DNA from: Euzebyales bacterium
GTDB lineage: Bacteria; Actinomycetota; Nitriliruptoria; Euzebyales; JAHELV01
Direction of reading: 5' to 3'
Assembly: GCA_036374135.1 (NCBI GenBank)
Contig: DASUUK010000102.1
Coordinates: 1-40,959, forward strand
Length of the DNA stretch: 40,959 bases
How positions within the stretch are numbered: position 1 is the first letter of the stretch; each line of letters opens with the position of its first letter. Shown here piece by piece: positions 31,835 to 40,814 of this stretch. Under the pieces are notes generated by a model. It did not search any database and had not been told where the DNA came from. It saw nothing but the letters and a program-made list of their open reading frames with translations. The translations under genes were made by a program, and so were the position numbers.

Positions 31835-33100
31835 TCAGCCCGCCGGTCTGCCGCTGAGGTCGGTGCAGGACCGCAGGCTCCGCCAGGAGGCACGGCCCGC
31901 CTTGGCGGCATCACCGGACAGACCGGTCGCGACACCGCCCTGGAGGACCGCCGGCTTCCAGTTGGTGCGCATCGCACCGTCAGGAGCGATGGTGACCGCG
32001 AAGACCCCGCTGTCCGCACCGGGCCCGCCCGAGGTGTAGAAAACGAAGTTGCCGAGCCCGTAGTGGACGACCGCATCACCCAGGAACCCACCGGCCTGCA
32101 GACGGTGGGCGTGGCCGCCGACGACGATGTCGGCACCGGCGTCGGTCAGCTGGGCCGCGAGTTCCTGCTGACGCGGGAGCGGACACGAGGCGCCCTCCTC
32201 GCCCCAGTGGAGCATGACCACCACGGTGTCGCCTTCGCGGTCGGCACGTTCGACGGCCGCCAGCAACCGTGACAGTCCCTCGTACTCCTCCTTTGCCGAC
32301 GCGAGCCCTGCGCGGTCATTGCGCGCCGTCCACGCCTCGATCGCGAACGAGTCGAGGACCTGTGTCGCGCCGAGGAACGCGATGCGCCGACCATTGACCG
32401 TCACCCAGTGCGGGCGGTACGCCTGTTTGGCCGTCCGCCCCGCGCCGACCAGCGCGAGATCGGCACGTCGGGCCGCCACCAGCGTGTCGCGCAGCCCCCG
32501 ATCGCCGTAGTCCATGCCGTGGTTGTTGGCCACCGAGACGATGTCGACGCCGGCCTCGCGCAGGGCGGTGAGCCCCGCCTGTGGGGCGCGGAAGTTGAAC
32601 TGCTTGGGTGACGGCGCTCCCCGCGCGGTGACGGCCGTCTCCAGGTTGACCATGGCGATGTCGGCGTTGGCGAACAGATCGCCGACCGGCGCCAGCGCCC
32701 CCGCGGGGTCGGACTGCACCGCGTCCCGCAGAAACGACTCGAAGTGGACGTCACCGCCGAACGCCACGGTCACAAGCGCGCTCGGCTCTGGCGAGGAGGT
32801 CGGGCTGGCCGCGGCCTCATCGCCCTGCGACGGCGCCGCGTCGGCGTCGTCGGGCGCCGGCTCGTCCGCGCCGTCGGTCGCTGACTCCACGTCGACGACA
32901 GGCCCGTCGGCTGGCTCGGCGGTGCCGGCGACCTCCTCCATCGCCGTCACGAGAGCCGACCAGGCGGGAGGCACCAGCAGGATCGCCAGCGCCACCGCGC
33001 CCAGCAGCACCACCCAGCGCCCCCGGACCGTCAACGCCCCGGACTCGTCGCCGATCGCGACGAGCCATCCGGCGCGCCTGCCCCGGACTGCTGCGCTCAT
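31835..33100 (-). CDS. CapA/PgsA-family protein (poly-gamma-glutamate synthesis type), membrane-anchored
   Basis: The 421-residue protein has one N-terminal membrane span (WVVLLGAVALAILLVPPAWS), a low-complexity Asp/Ala/Pro/Ser linker (about 60-108), then a CapA metallophosphoesterase-like domain: VTVAFGGDVHFESFLRDAV, ADIAMVNLETAVTARG, VDIVSVANNHGMDYGDRG, VVVMLHWGEEGASCPLPRQQ, VVGGHAHRLQ and VVHYGLGNFVFY. The metal ligands Asp, Asn-His and His-x-His are all present. Family members are tied to capsule or cell-wall polymer synthesis, but most, like this one, lack the capB/capC partners, so the exact role is open. The domain should lie outside the membrane. Confidence 0.88.
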   Translation of the reverse strand: MSAAVRGRRAGWLVAIGDESGALTVRGRWVVLLGAVALAILLVPPAWSALVTAMEEVAGTAEPADGPVVDVESATDGADEPAPDDADAAPSQGDEAAASPTSSPEPSALVTVAFGGDVHFESFLRDAVQSDPAGALAPVGDLFANADIAMVNLETAVTARGAPSPKQFNFRAPQAGLTALREAGVDIVSVANNHGMDYGDRGLRDTLVAARRADLALVGAGRTAKQAYRPHWVTVNGRRIAFLGATQVLDSFAIEAWTARNDRAGLASAKEEYEGLSRLLAAVERADREGDTVVVMLHWGEEGASCPLPRQQELAAQLTDAGADIVVGGHAHRLQAGGFLGDAVVHYGLGNFVFYTSGGPGADSGVFAVTIAPDGAMRTNWKPAVLQGGVATGLSGDAAKAGRASWRSLRSCTDLSGRPAG

Positions 33101-33284
33101 GCTGCGGTGCTCCGCTCAGACGGTGCCGGCCCGCTGACGTCGACCACCACCCGAGCGGTGTCGGTCGCCGTCATCCGGACACGTACGTACGAGGTCGGCA
33201 TCTTAGCGGCATCGCAGCAACTCGCACGGCAGCGCGGACGTCGACGATGCCCCTGCCGCCGACCGCTGGGTCGCCGCCTGATCC

Positions 33285-33560
33285 CTTTCCCGGCGGCGTG
33301 CTGTACACCGCCGCCGAGAGCGGTCGGGCGACGCGCGCGATCCCTGGACGCTCGAGCGCATTGACGTACCGCTCGTCGGCCACCCCGGCGTGGCCGACTT
33401 CCGCTTCGACCGCAGCGGGCGGATCGTCACCACGACCAGCACCGAGGTGCCCATCTGGGACCGCGCGAGTGGGAGCGCGCCGCCTGTGCGACGGCCGGTC
33501 GCAACCTCACGCCCGAGGAGTGGCAGACCCACCACCGGCCGACATGGCCCACCGGCCCAC
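33285..33560 (+). pseudogene. Decayed C-terminal piece of a WD40 signalling protein (relic A)
   Basis: The frame at 33339-33469 reads a WD40 blade: DPWTLERIDVPLVGHPGVAD and FRFDRSGRIVTTTSTEVPIW. A frame change near 33470 then gives WERAACATAGRNLTPEEWQT. This ending matches the C-terminus of the large intact protein at 35811-40766 (HACAVAGRNLTQDEWNE). The rest of that protein is absent here. Upstream bases 33101-33284 and downstream bases 33561-33724 hold no gene I can support. Confidence 0.6.
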
Positions 33561-33724
33561 GTGCCCGCAGTGGCCCGCGGCGACGGGGCGATAGTGCGGG
33601 CGGGGCCGGCGATGGTGGTCGCGGTGATGATCGTTCCTCTCTGGCTGGTGATCGCGGCCTCCGGTCAGGTTCGGCCGGTGAGCCGTGTGACGCCTCGGCG
33701 GCTTCCCTCCGGGAGAGGAGGTCG

Positions 33725-33865
33725 TCCCGGGACGTCGTCTACAGCCCCCGACGGCACCCGCGTCGCGGGCTGGACGACTTCGCCTGCGACGTCGCCGCCC
33801 GCAACCTCACACAGGCCGAGTTGCGCGACACGTTCGGCGACCGTCCGTACCGCAGGACCTGCTGA
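33725..33865 (+). pseudogene. Second decayed C-terminal piece of a WD40 signalling protein (relic B)
   Basis: A broken stretch encodes VVYSPDGTRVAG (WD40 style, interrupted at a run of C) and then, in the frame 33770-33865, LDDFACDVAARNLTQAELRD and TFGDRPYRRTC followed by TGA. This is the same ending as the intact protein at 40766 (DRPYERTC) and relic A. Two relics within 600 bases imply repeated loss of related genes in this spot. Confidence 0.65.
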
Positions 33866-33937
33866 GCGGGCGGCTGCGGCGTCGCGGCCGTGCACGGCAA
33901 CCCACCGCGCAGGGACGGGATGCCGAGCGGACGTCGT

Positions 33938-34738
33938 TCAGGCGAGCAGCATGCCCCCGTCGACGACGACCGTCTCGCCGGTCATGTATCCAGCCGCGTC
34001 CGAGGCCAGGAACGCCGCGACCTTGCCGATGTCGTCGGGCTGGCCGAAGCGCTTCATCGGCACCTTGGTGTCAAGGAAGCCCTGCCGCATGGCCTCCATC
34101 TCCTCGGGCGTCATCCCGCTGCCCTCCAATGGCCCCTTCGTGCCCGGCGTGTCGATGCCACCCGGAGCGATGGCGTTCACGCGGACCCCCTTCGGCGCCA
34201 TCTCCAGCGCGAAGTTCCTGGTGAACATGATCACACCGCCCTTGGACGCGTCGTACGCGGCCAGGCCCACCATCGACGGGTGCAGGCCGTCGACCGAGGC
34301 GATGTTCACGATCGCGCCGGGGCGCGCATTGTCGGCCATCCACGCTGCGGCCGCCTTCGAGCAGAACGCGAGCGCCTTGAGGTTGATCGCGTACACGCGG
34401 TCGAACAGATCCGGTTCCATGTCGAGCATCGGCACCTGCGGGTAGATGCCGGCGTTGTTGACCAGCGCGTCGATGGCACCGAAGTGTTCGACGCACGCAT
34501 CGACGAGTTGGGCACCCGCATCGGCGTCCGTGACGTCGAGGGTGATGGCGCCGGCCTGCCCTCCCTCCTGCGTGAGACGATCGACTGCGCGCATCGCGGC
34601 ATCGCCGTCGAGATCGGCGATGAGCACGCTGGCCCCGGCTCGGCTCATCCACGTCGCGCAGCCGAGCCCGATCCCCATCGCGCCACCCGTGATCGCGGCA
34701 ACCTTGCCGGTCAAACTGAACGGTCCCCAGTCAGCCAT
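33938..34738 (-). CDS. Short-chain dehydrogenase/reductase (SDR)
   Basis: The 266-residue oxidoreductase has the classical SDR elements: cofactor loop VAAITGGAMGIGLGCATWMS, DLDG after the second strand (pointing to NAD preference), ALVNNAGIYPQV, catalytic Ser in IVNIASVDGLHPS, Tyr-x3-Lys in GLAAYDASKGGVI, and the C-terminal DAAGYMTGETVVVDGGML. The ATG at 34738 has an ideal GAGGAGG site. It is most like FabG/3-hydroxy-acyl or sugar-alcohol dehydrogenases; the substrate is unknown. It does not belong to an operon here. Confidence 0.9.
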   Translation of the reverse strand: MADWGPFSLTGKVAAITGGAMGIGLGCATWMSRAGASVLIADLDGDAAMRAVDRLTQEGGQAGAITLDVTDADAGAQLVDACVEHFGAIDALVNNAGIYPQVPMLDMEPDLFDRVYAINLKALAFCSKAAAAWMADNARPGAIVNIASVDGLHPSMVGLAAYDASKGGVIMFTRNFALEMAPKGVRVNAIAPGGIDTPGTKGPLEGSGMTPEEMEAMRQGFLDTKVPMKRFGQPDDIGKVAAFLASDAAGYMTGETVVVDGGMLLA

Positions 34739-34973
34739 GCCAACCTCCTCGTCGATCGGCCCACCAACCGATCGTGCGGAGCGCGCAGAGGACACGCCAG
34801 AGCCGATGGGCCTGACCGCTCCAGCCATTCGGGTGGGCGCGAGCCTATCGGTACGTCCGGTGTCCATTCGGCCAGGTCGCCCATGACGCAGGATTGGGTA
34901 TCTTCCCGGCACTGGGCCCGCGCGACTGACTATCGGTCGGCGGGTTCACTCATTCCGGACCCGGACGCCTCCG

Positions 34974-35144
34974 TCAGTCGTCCGAGCGCCTGCCGGGCCA
35001 TGCGACGGTCGTCACGACCGCGGCCACGATGAACACGGCGACGATCACCCAGTCGGCGACATCGGTGGTGAGCGCAACCCCGGCGAGCACAACGCCGACC
35101 AGCACGAGCACGACGGCGATCTGCGTCTCTCGTGAACCTCGCAC
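34974..35144 (-). CDS. 56-residue membrane protein with two spans
   Basis: From the GTG at 35144, preceded by a GGAGG site 5 bases away, the minus strand encodes VRGSRETQIAVVLVLVGVVL and AGVALTTDVADWVIVAVFIV, ending in WPGRRSDD and TGA at 34974. There are two clean hydrophobic helices with a short acidic turn (TTDVADW), a layout seen in many tiny actinobacterial membrane proteins. Function is unknown. The good ribosome site and composition make it a likely real gene. Bases 35145-35300 show nothing else. Confidence 0.6.
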   Translation of the reverse strand: MRGSRETQIAVVLVLVGVVLAGVALTTDVADWVIVAVFIVAAVVTTVAWPGRRSDD

Positions 35145-35300
35145 AGGTGCCTCCGCTGTGGGGCTGGAAGTGTACGTCCGGCAGCCCCGCTCGCCGGTCG
35201 ACGACCGGGGCGACCTGCCAGCCGCCGCACCGGCCGCCGTCGGCGGTGTGATTGAAGGTCGCGCGCTTCACCGCCGACTGGGCGGCCCTGATCAGGTCAG

Positions 35301-35537
35301 TCAGAGCTCGGGGACTGAAAGGGGCGCCGTGAACCCACCACCCGTGAGGTAGTCGCAGCGCACAAGTTGGGTTCCGACGCGCCTGAGGGGGCAGTTCTGC
35401 GCAGTGACAGGTGATTGCACGGTCGCGGATTCGCCCGGGTCGGGTCGGGCCGCGGCCGGCGCCGTGGTCAGGCAGACGAGCAGTGCCGCTCCCGCGGCCG
35501 TCCGCGAGAGACGTACGAGTGGCGTGGTGCGGGACAT
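35301..35537 (-). CDS. Small secreted protein with one cysteine pair
   Basis: The 78-residue protein begins with a signal peptide (MSRTTPLVRLSRTAAGAALL VCLTTAPAAA, probable cleavage after AAA). The mature part of about 45 residues contains NCPLRRVGTQLVRCDYLTGG. Two cysteines separated by 11 residues should form a disulfide outside the cell. The ATG at 35537 follows AAGGAGG, a strong ribosome site. No known domain. It is divergent from the giant BTAD-WD40 protein, whose WD40 part is predicted to lie outside, so a ligand role is thinkable but unproven. Bases 35538-35810 hold no gene. Confidence 0.68.
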   Translation of the reverse strand: MSRTTPLVRLSRTAAGAALLVCLTTAPAAARPDPGESATVQSPVTAQNCPLRRVGTQLVRCDYLTGGGFTAPLSVPEL

Positions 35538-35810
35538 GAGCGCCTCCTTGGCGTGTCTCTGGTCGATGCCACGTGCGTGGCTGCACCGACTGCGGTCGCT
35601 GTTCGTGATCCGCAACCGCGGTGGACTGAACGTGGGTCGAAGCACTGGCAACCTGCTGGCAGTTCGGTGACGATTCGATGGCAGCGGCAGCGCTGTGGGA
35701 CGAGACAGGGCGATCAGCTGGATGTACGCTCCGTCCCGCCTGGTTGTGAGGTGTCTCGGCGCATCTTTCGCTGATCAGCGAGAGGCTCGGATGGCCATAG
35801 CAGCAGTTCG

Positions 35811-38800
35811 ATGAGGACCCGGGGCGCGACTGTCGATGGCACGCTCGCGTTCTGCGTGCTCGGGCCGCTCGAGATCCGGCGGGGCGCCGGTGTGCTCCAG
35901 TTGCCCGGCCCGAGGGAACGAGCGCTCCTGGCACTGCTCCTGACCGCGCCCGGTCGGGTGGTCCCTGTGTCGGCGATCGTGTCGGGGATCTGGGGTGATG
36001 AAGCGCCCGATCACGCCGAGAAGACAGTGCAGTCGTACGTCTCCCGATTGCGTCGCGCCCTTCGGAAGGGCGACGACGCGTCGGTCGTCCTCACCCGTAG
36101 TCCCGGGTATGTTGCCGCGGTCGATTCCGACCAGGTGGACGCGGAGCGGTTCCGCATCCTGGCCGCCGACGGTCGACGCGATCTCGTGGCCGGACGCCCC
36201 GGCGCTGCGGCGGCCGGGTTGCGGGATGCGCTGGGGTTGTGGCGGGGCGAGGCGTACGCCGAGTTCGATGCACCGTTCGCCGTCGCCGAACGAGCGTCGC
36301 TGGAGGAGCTGCGGCTGGCTGCGCTCGAGGACCGGATCGCGGCCGACCTCGCGCTCGGTGCCGGGCCGGAACTCGTCGGAGAGCTCGAAACCCTCGTCAG
36401 CCGCCATCCCTGGCGGGAACGGCTCTGGGCGCAACTGATGACCGCGCTCTACCGGTCGGGGCGTCAAGCGGACGCGCTGGCCGCCTTCCAGCGAGCACGG
36501 ACGTCGCTGATCGACGAGCTGGGCATCGAGCCGGGAAGGGAGCTTCGCGCGGTCGAGGCGTTGGTGCTCGCACAGGACGAGCAGCTGCTGGTCCGCGACC
36601 CGGCACTGGCTGCGCTCCCACCAGCGCTCACAATCGCCGGGCCGCTTCTCGTCGGCCGCGAGCGTGAGCTCGACCGGTTGAGGGACGCCTACGACCGAGC
36701 GGCGACAGGGTCGGTGCAACGCGTGCTGCTCAGCGGCCCGCACGGCATCGGCAAGACCCGCCTTCTGGCGGAGCTGGCGCGGGAAGCACAGGCACGGGGC
36801 GCGCTGGTCCTCTACGGCACGAGCGGCGCAGCGCCGCGTCCGGACAGTGGACCGGTCGTCGTCCTGCTCGACGATCTGCAGCGGGCGCAGGCAGCGGAGC
36901 TGGCCGCACTCGCAACGTTCGTCGTCGCTGCCCAGCCGCCGCTGCTGGTCGTTGGCGCCTGCGTCACGGACCGCCCCGGCGCGCAGCCGCCGCCGGCGGT
37001 GTCGAGGGTGTTCCTCGATCGTCTCGAGGTTCCACCACTTCGGCCACCAGCGGTCGCTGAGATCGTCGCTTTGTATGTCCCGACCGATGCCGTCGAGGAC
37101 GGTGTCGCGGCCGTGGCCGAGACGTCGGGCATTCCCTTGCAGGTGCACGCGGCCGCCAGCCGGTACGGCGAGCGGCTGGCGACCGCACAGGTCGAGGAGG
37201 CGGCTGCGGGCATCTCCGAACCGCGACGCCGCCTCTCGGAGTCGCGCGCACGCGTCACCGAGGGAGTGCTCGACCTGCAGCGCATCCGTGTACTGCGGGA
37301 TGCACTCGCACCCGCTCAGCCGCCGCGGGTGGTGTGCCCGTACAAGGGGCTCGCGTTCTTCGACGTCGAGGACACGTCGTACTTCTTCGGCCGCGAACGT
37401 CTCGTCGCTCAGCTCGTTGCCCGCCTGGTGGATGCCCACCTCCTTGCGGTGGTCGGTGCGTCCGGCAGCGGCAAGTCGTCTGTCGTTCGCGCGGGGCTTG
37501 TCGCCGCGATCCGCACCGGCACGCTGCCTGGGAGCGACCGCTGGCGCACGGTCGTGACCTCGCCGACGCAGCCGCCGCCTGCGCTGCCAGACCGCGACGA
37601 CACGCGAACGCTGCTTGTCGCGGATCAGTTCGAGGAGCTGTTCACCGCGCAATCGCCCTCCCAGCAGAAGAACTACGCAGCGTGGCTCGCCAGCGCGGCG
37701 GCCCGGACAGACGTGACCGCCGTCGTCGTGGTGCGGTCGGATTACTACCCGCAGGTCGCCGCCCTTCCTGGTGTCTCCGAGTTTCTGACCGCCAACACGG
37801 TGCTCGTCGGTCACATGGCACGCGACGAACTGCTGGAGGCGATCCTGCTACCCGCCGGCGCGGCGGGTCTGGACCTCGAGGAAGGCCTGGCCGAGACCAT
37901 CGCGAGCGACGTGGCCGGCGAACCAGGCGGACTGCCGCTGATGTCCACCGCCCTGCTGTCGCTGTGGGAGCAGCGTGACGGTCGCAGGATGTCGCTCGCT
38001 GCCTACCACGCCATGGGTGGCGTGCGCACTGCCGTTGCACGCCTGGCCGAGGCCGCCTACGGACAGCTCACACCCGACCAGCGGTCGGTCGCGCGGCGGA
38101 CGCTGCTGCGTCTGGCTGAAACCGACGAGGCCGGCGAACCGGTTCGACGTCGCGTGCCGATCGCGGAAGTCGCACCGGACGGCGATGCCAACGGCCGCGC
38201 AGTGCTCGACACGCTGGCAGCACGACGGTTGCTGACAGTCTCGGAGACGCACGCTGAGGTCGCGCACGAGGCGCTGCTGCGCGAGTGGCCGCGGCTGCGG
38301 GGATGGCTGAACGAGGACATGACCGGCCGACGGCTGCGCAGGCACCTCGCCCCTGCAACGCGCGACTGGCTGGCCGGCGGCCGGGATCCGAGTGAGCTGT
38401 CTCGCGGACCACGGCTGACCGCGGCACTGGAGTGGCAGCGGGACCACTCCGACGACCTGACCCAGGTCGAGCACGACTTCCTCCATGCGAGCCACCGGGC
38501 GGCAGAGGCCGGGGCCCTGCGGCGCCGCCGGTCGATCAGACGGCTTCGTGGTCTGGCGATCGGCCTGGCCAGCGTGCTGGTGCTCGCCGTGGTCGCCAGT
38601 CTGATCGCAGTCGACCAGCGCAACGATGCTGCCCGAGCCTCGTTCGAGGCGGACGTGCGCGCGCTGCAGGCCATGGCGCTGGACGAGACCCGCTGGGACC
38701 GGGCGCTGCTGTACGCCGCGCAGGCGCAGCGGTTCGAGGGGTCGGAGGAGTCGCGCGCGGCGCTGCTGCAGACCGTGCAGCGCGGCCCGGAGGCGACGGC

Positions 38801-40766
38801 GGTCTACAGCGCGGACAAACCGCTGCACTCGCTTGCGGTGAGCCCGGACGGCACAAGGCTGGCTGCGAGCGGCATCAACGGCACGGTGTACGTCTGGGAC
38901 GCCAGGACGGGGCAAACCATCCAATCGGTGCGCGACGTCACCGGCCTCATGGCGACGAACCTTGATTTCAGTCCCGACGGCCGCTACGTCGCTGCGGTGG
39001 GCGTCCCGCTTCCGCTCCATGCCGAGAAGGACTACACCTTCCAGGTCGTGATCGTCGACCTCGAGCAGACACCGCCCTCCGTGTGGTACCTGCGGAGCGG
39101 CGAGGTCCACGCAGCCGCGTTCGCGGCCGACGGACGCACGATCGTGACGTTGGGCGACGGTGGTCGCGTCCGCCATGTCGATGCGGAGACCGGTGCCGTG
39201 GAGCGGGCCTTCACCCTTGATATGGAGGGATCGCTGTACGGAACCCTCCGCTGGACCGCGGACCGTCGGTACATGGTCGCGTTTGACCCCGACATCGGTC
39301 AGTTACGAGCCTGGGAGCTCGAGTCCGGCCGGCGGATGTGGTCGACGGACGAGCCCGGCATCTCCGCTGCAACGATCAGCCCAAACGGCGCGCAACTGGT
39401 CATCGGTTACGGGGACGGCCGGATCGAGCAGGTCGACCTCGCCCACGACGGAGCACGCACGCCGGTGAGTACGGTCCTCACCGAGGGACTGATCGACCTC
39501 AGGTGGTCCCCCGACGGCTCCACGTTCGCGGGAGTCACCCAGGAGCGGACCGTCGTCGTCTGGGATGCTCGCACCCTTGAGGTGACGTCCGTCCTCCGCG
39601 GCCACTGGGGGAACCTGTCGCAGGCGGCCTACTCCCCCGATAGCGGGACCATGTACGCAGCCGGGTTCGATCGGTCTGTGGTGGCGTGGGATCTCACCGG
39701 TACCAAAGGGATTGTGAGTTCTGTCGGCGCGAAGCCCCGTGCCGATGTGCACACGATCGGACTGGCGGCCGACGGGTCCGTGGCGGCCGCGGCATACGCG
39801 GACGGTCGCGTCGACGTAGTCGACATCGCCAGGAACGAAAAGGTCCAGGTGACTGTCGCCGCCGTCCCCGATGTCCTCCGCGTCGACCGTCTCGGGCGGT
39901 CCGTGCTCATCCATGTTCCGCCGCCCCGGCCTGATCCGGTGACGCGCCCTCCCGTGACTGTGCACACGCTCGATGTGCGGCGGGGCGAGCTGCTGCCGTA
40001 TGCGATAGAGCTCGACTTTCTGACGGCGTGGGATGCGGTCACCACATGGGATCACAGGGCCATCCTCGCGGTGGGACAGCAGCAGGTCGGTCTGTACGAC
40101 CTGGCTACGGGTGCCCCCGAGTCCGCCGCGCTGTTCGAAGCGTCCGACGCCGTGGCCGCAATTGGCGCACACCCTGGAGGTCGTCTTGCCGCGTTGAGCG
40201 TTGAGGGCGGCACCATTGAGATCATCGACTCGGCCAACGGCGAGCGCATCCACACCCTGGACCCCGGCGACAGATTTCGGGAGCGTCTGCCCTTCTCTCA
40301 AGTCACCTTCTCACCCGACGGCCGGTGGCTCGCTGGCGCGACCAACAGCGGCCAGGTCATCGTCTGGGACACGCGGGCATGGCGGCGTCACAACACGTTC
40401 GACGCGTCGGCCGGCTTCGCGCTCGCCTCACTCGTGTTCAGCTCGGACTCGGAGCTGCTGATAGCCGGCGGCGCAGGTACCGCCTCCATCTGGAGCCTCG
40501 GGGACCCAGCCGGTGCGGGTGTACGGCTGGACGTCGACGCCCAGCGGCCTGACGCCAACGTCCTCGTCGGCACCAAGGATGACGGCGATACCGTCGTGAC
40601 CTTCACTGAGGGCACCGGGGTGCGCGAGTGGAGGATCGCCCCCGACCGGCTGCTCGAGCACGCCTGTGCCGTCGCCGGCCGCAATCTCACGCAGGACGAG
40701 TGGAACGAGGTGTTGCCCGACCGGCCGTACGAACGCACCTGCAGTCAATGGGCAGATGGAACGTGA
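35811..40766 (+). CDS. Giant membrane-spanning regulator: winged helix, BTAD, two P-loop NTPase domains, WD40
   Basis: This 1651-residue protein combines six parts. They are an OmpR-type winged helix (about 12-105: QLPGPRERALLALLLTAPGR, KTVQSYVSRLRRALRKG); a BTAD helical domain (about 112-256: LWAQLMTALYRSGRQADALA); a first NTPase with P-loop SGPHGIGKTRLL (308-319) and Walker B VVVLLDD (349-355); an nSTAND1 NTPase that opens CPYKGLAFFDVEDTSYFFGR, with P-loop GASGSGKSS (549-557) and Walker B LLVADQFEEL (601-610); one membrane span (912-934) after a basic RRRRSIRRLR stretch; and WD40 blades (about 990-1620). It ends CAVAGRNLTQDEW and RPYERTC. The positive-inside rule puts the DNA-binding half in the cytoplasm and the WD40 part outside. 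Confidence 0.9.
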   Translation: MRTRGATVDGTLAFCVLGPLEIRRGAGVLQLPGPRERALLALLLTAPGRVVPVSAIVSGIWGDEAPDHAEKTVQSYVSRLRRALRKGDDASVVLTRSPGYVAAVDSDQVDAERFRILAADGRRDLVAGRPGAAAAGLRDALGLWRGEAYAEFDAPFAVAERASLEELRLAALEDRIAADLALGAGPELVGELETLVSRHPWRERLWAQLMTALYRSGRQADALAAFQRARTSLIDELGIEPGRELRAVEALVLAQDEQLLVRDPALAALPPALTIAGPLLVGRERELDRLRDAYDRAATGSVQRVLLSGPHGIGKTRLLAELAREAQARGALVLYGTSGAAPRPDSGPVVVLLDDLQRAQAAELAALATFVVAAQPPLLVVGACVTDRPGAQPPPAVSRVFLDRLEVPPLRPPAVAEIVALYVPTDAVEDGVAAVAETSGIPLQVHAAASRYGERLATAQVEEAAAGISEPRRRLSESRARVTEGVLDLQRIRVLRDALAPAQPPRVVCPYKGLAFFDVEDTSYFFGRERLVAQLVARLVDAHLLAVVGASGSGKSSVVRAGLVAAIRTGTLPGSDRWRTVVTSPTQPPPALPDRDDTRTLLVADQFEELFTAQSPSQQKNYAAWLASAAARTDVTAVVVVRSDYYPQVAALPGVSEFLTANTVLVGHMARDELLEAILLPAGAAGLDLEEGLAETIASDVAGEPGGLPLMSTALLSLWEQRDGRRMSLAAYHAMGGVRTAVARLAEAAYGQLTPDQRSVARRTLLRLAETDEAGEPVRRRVPIAEVAPDGDANGRAVLDTLAARRLLTVSETHAEVAHEALLREWPRLRGWLNEDMTGRRLRRHLAPATRDWLAGGRDPSELSRGPRLTAALEWQRDHSDDLTQVEHDFLHASHRAAEAGALRRRRSIRRLRGLAIGLASVLVLAVVASLIAVDQRNDAARASFEADVRALQAMALDETRWDRALLYAAQAQRFEGSEESRAALLQTVQRGPEATAVYSADKPLHSLAVSPDGTRLAASGINGTVYVWDARTGQTIQSVRDVTGLMATNLDFSPDGRYVAAVGVPLPLHAEKDYTFQVVIVDLEQTPPSVWYLRSGEVHAAAFAADGRTIVTLGDGGRVRHVDAETGAVERAFTLDMEGSLYGTLRWTADRRYMVAFDPDIGQLRAWELESGRRMWSTDEPGISAATISPNGAQLVIGYGDGRIEQVDLAHDGARTPVSTVLTEGLIDLRWSPDGSTFAGVTQERTVVVWDARTLEVTSVLRGHWGNLSQAAYSPDSGTMYAAGFDRSVVAWDLTGTKGIVSSVGAKPRADVHTIGLAADGSVAAAAYADGRVDVVDIARNEKVQVTVAAVPDVLRVDRLGRSVLIHVPPPRPDPVTRPPVTVHTLDVRRGELLPYAIELDFLTAWDAVTTWDHRAILAVGQQQVGLYDLATGAPESAALFEASDAVAAIGAHPGGRLAALSVEGGTIEIIDSANGERIHTLDPGDRFRERLPFSQVTFSPDGRWLAGATNSGQVIVWDTRAWRRHNTFDASAGFALASLVFSSDSELLIAGGAGTASIWSLGDPAGAGVRLDVDAQRPDANVLVGTKDDGDTVVTFTEGTGVREWRIAPDRLLEHACAVAGRNLTQDEWNEVLPDRPYERTCSQWADGT

Positions 40767-40786
40767 TCAGGAGGCACCGGCGAGTG

Positions 40787-40814
40787 TGGTGCTTCCAACG
40801 GGATTCGAACCCGC
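40787..40814 (-). other. 3' part of a tRNA (T-arm, acceptor strand and CCA), possible attachment site
   Basis: On the minus strand the T-arm GCGGGTTCGAATCCCGT (40814-40798) is followed by TGGAAGC, the discriminator A and CCA (40797-40787), the exact layout of a tRNA 3' end with CCA encoded. The matching 5' acceptor strand GCTTCCA, a D-arm and an anticodon arm are not found in the 100 bases upstream on that strand (40815-40959). It is therefore half a tRNA gene. Such halves mark integrase attachment sites. It lies 20 bases after the giant gene's stop. The rest of the window to 40959 shows nothing else. Confidence 0.5.

Noticed and set aside
35775-37814. 679-codon antisense frame opposite the giant regulator
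   Set aside because: The plus strand carries the winged-helix, BTAD and both NTPase motifs; the antisense translation has no recognisable domain.
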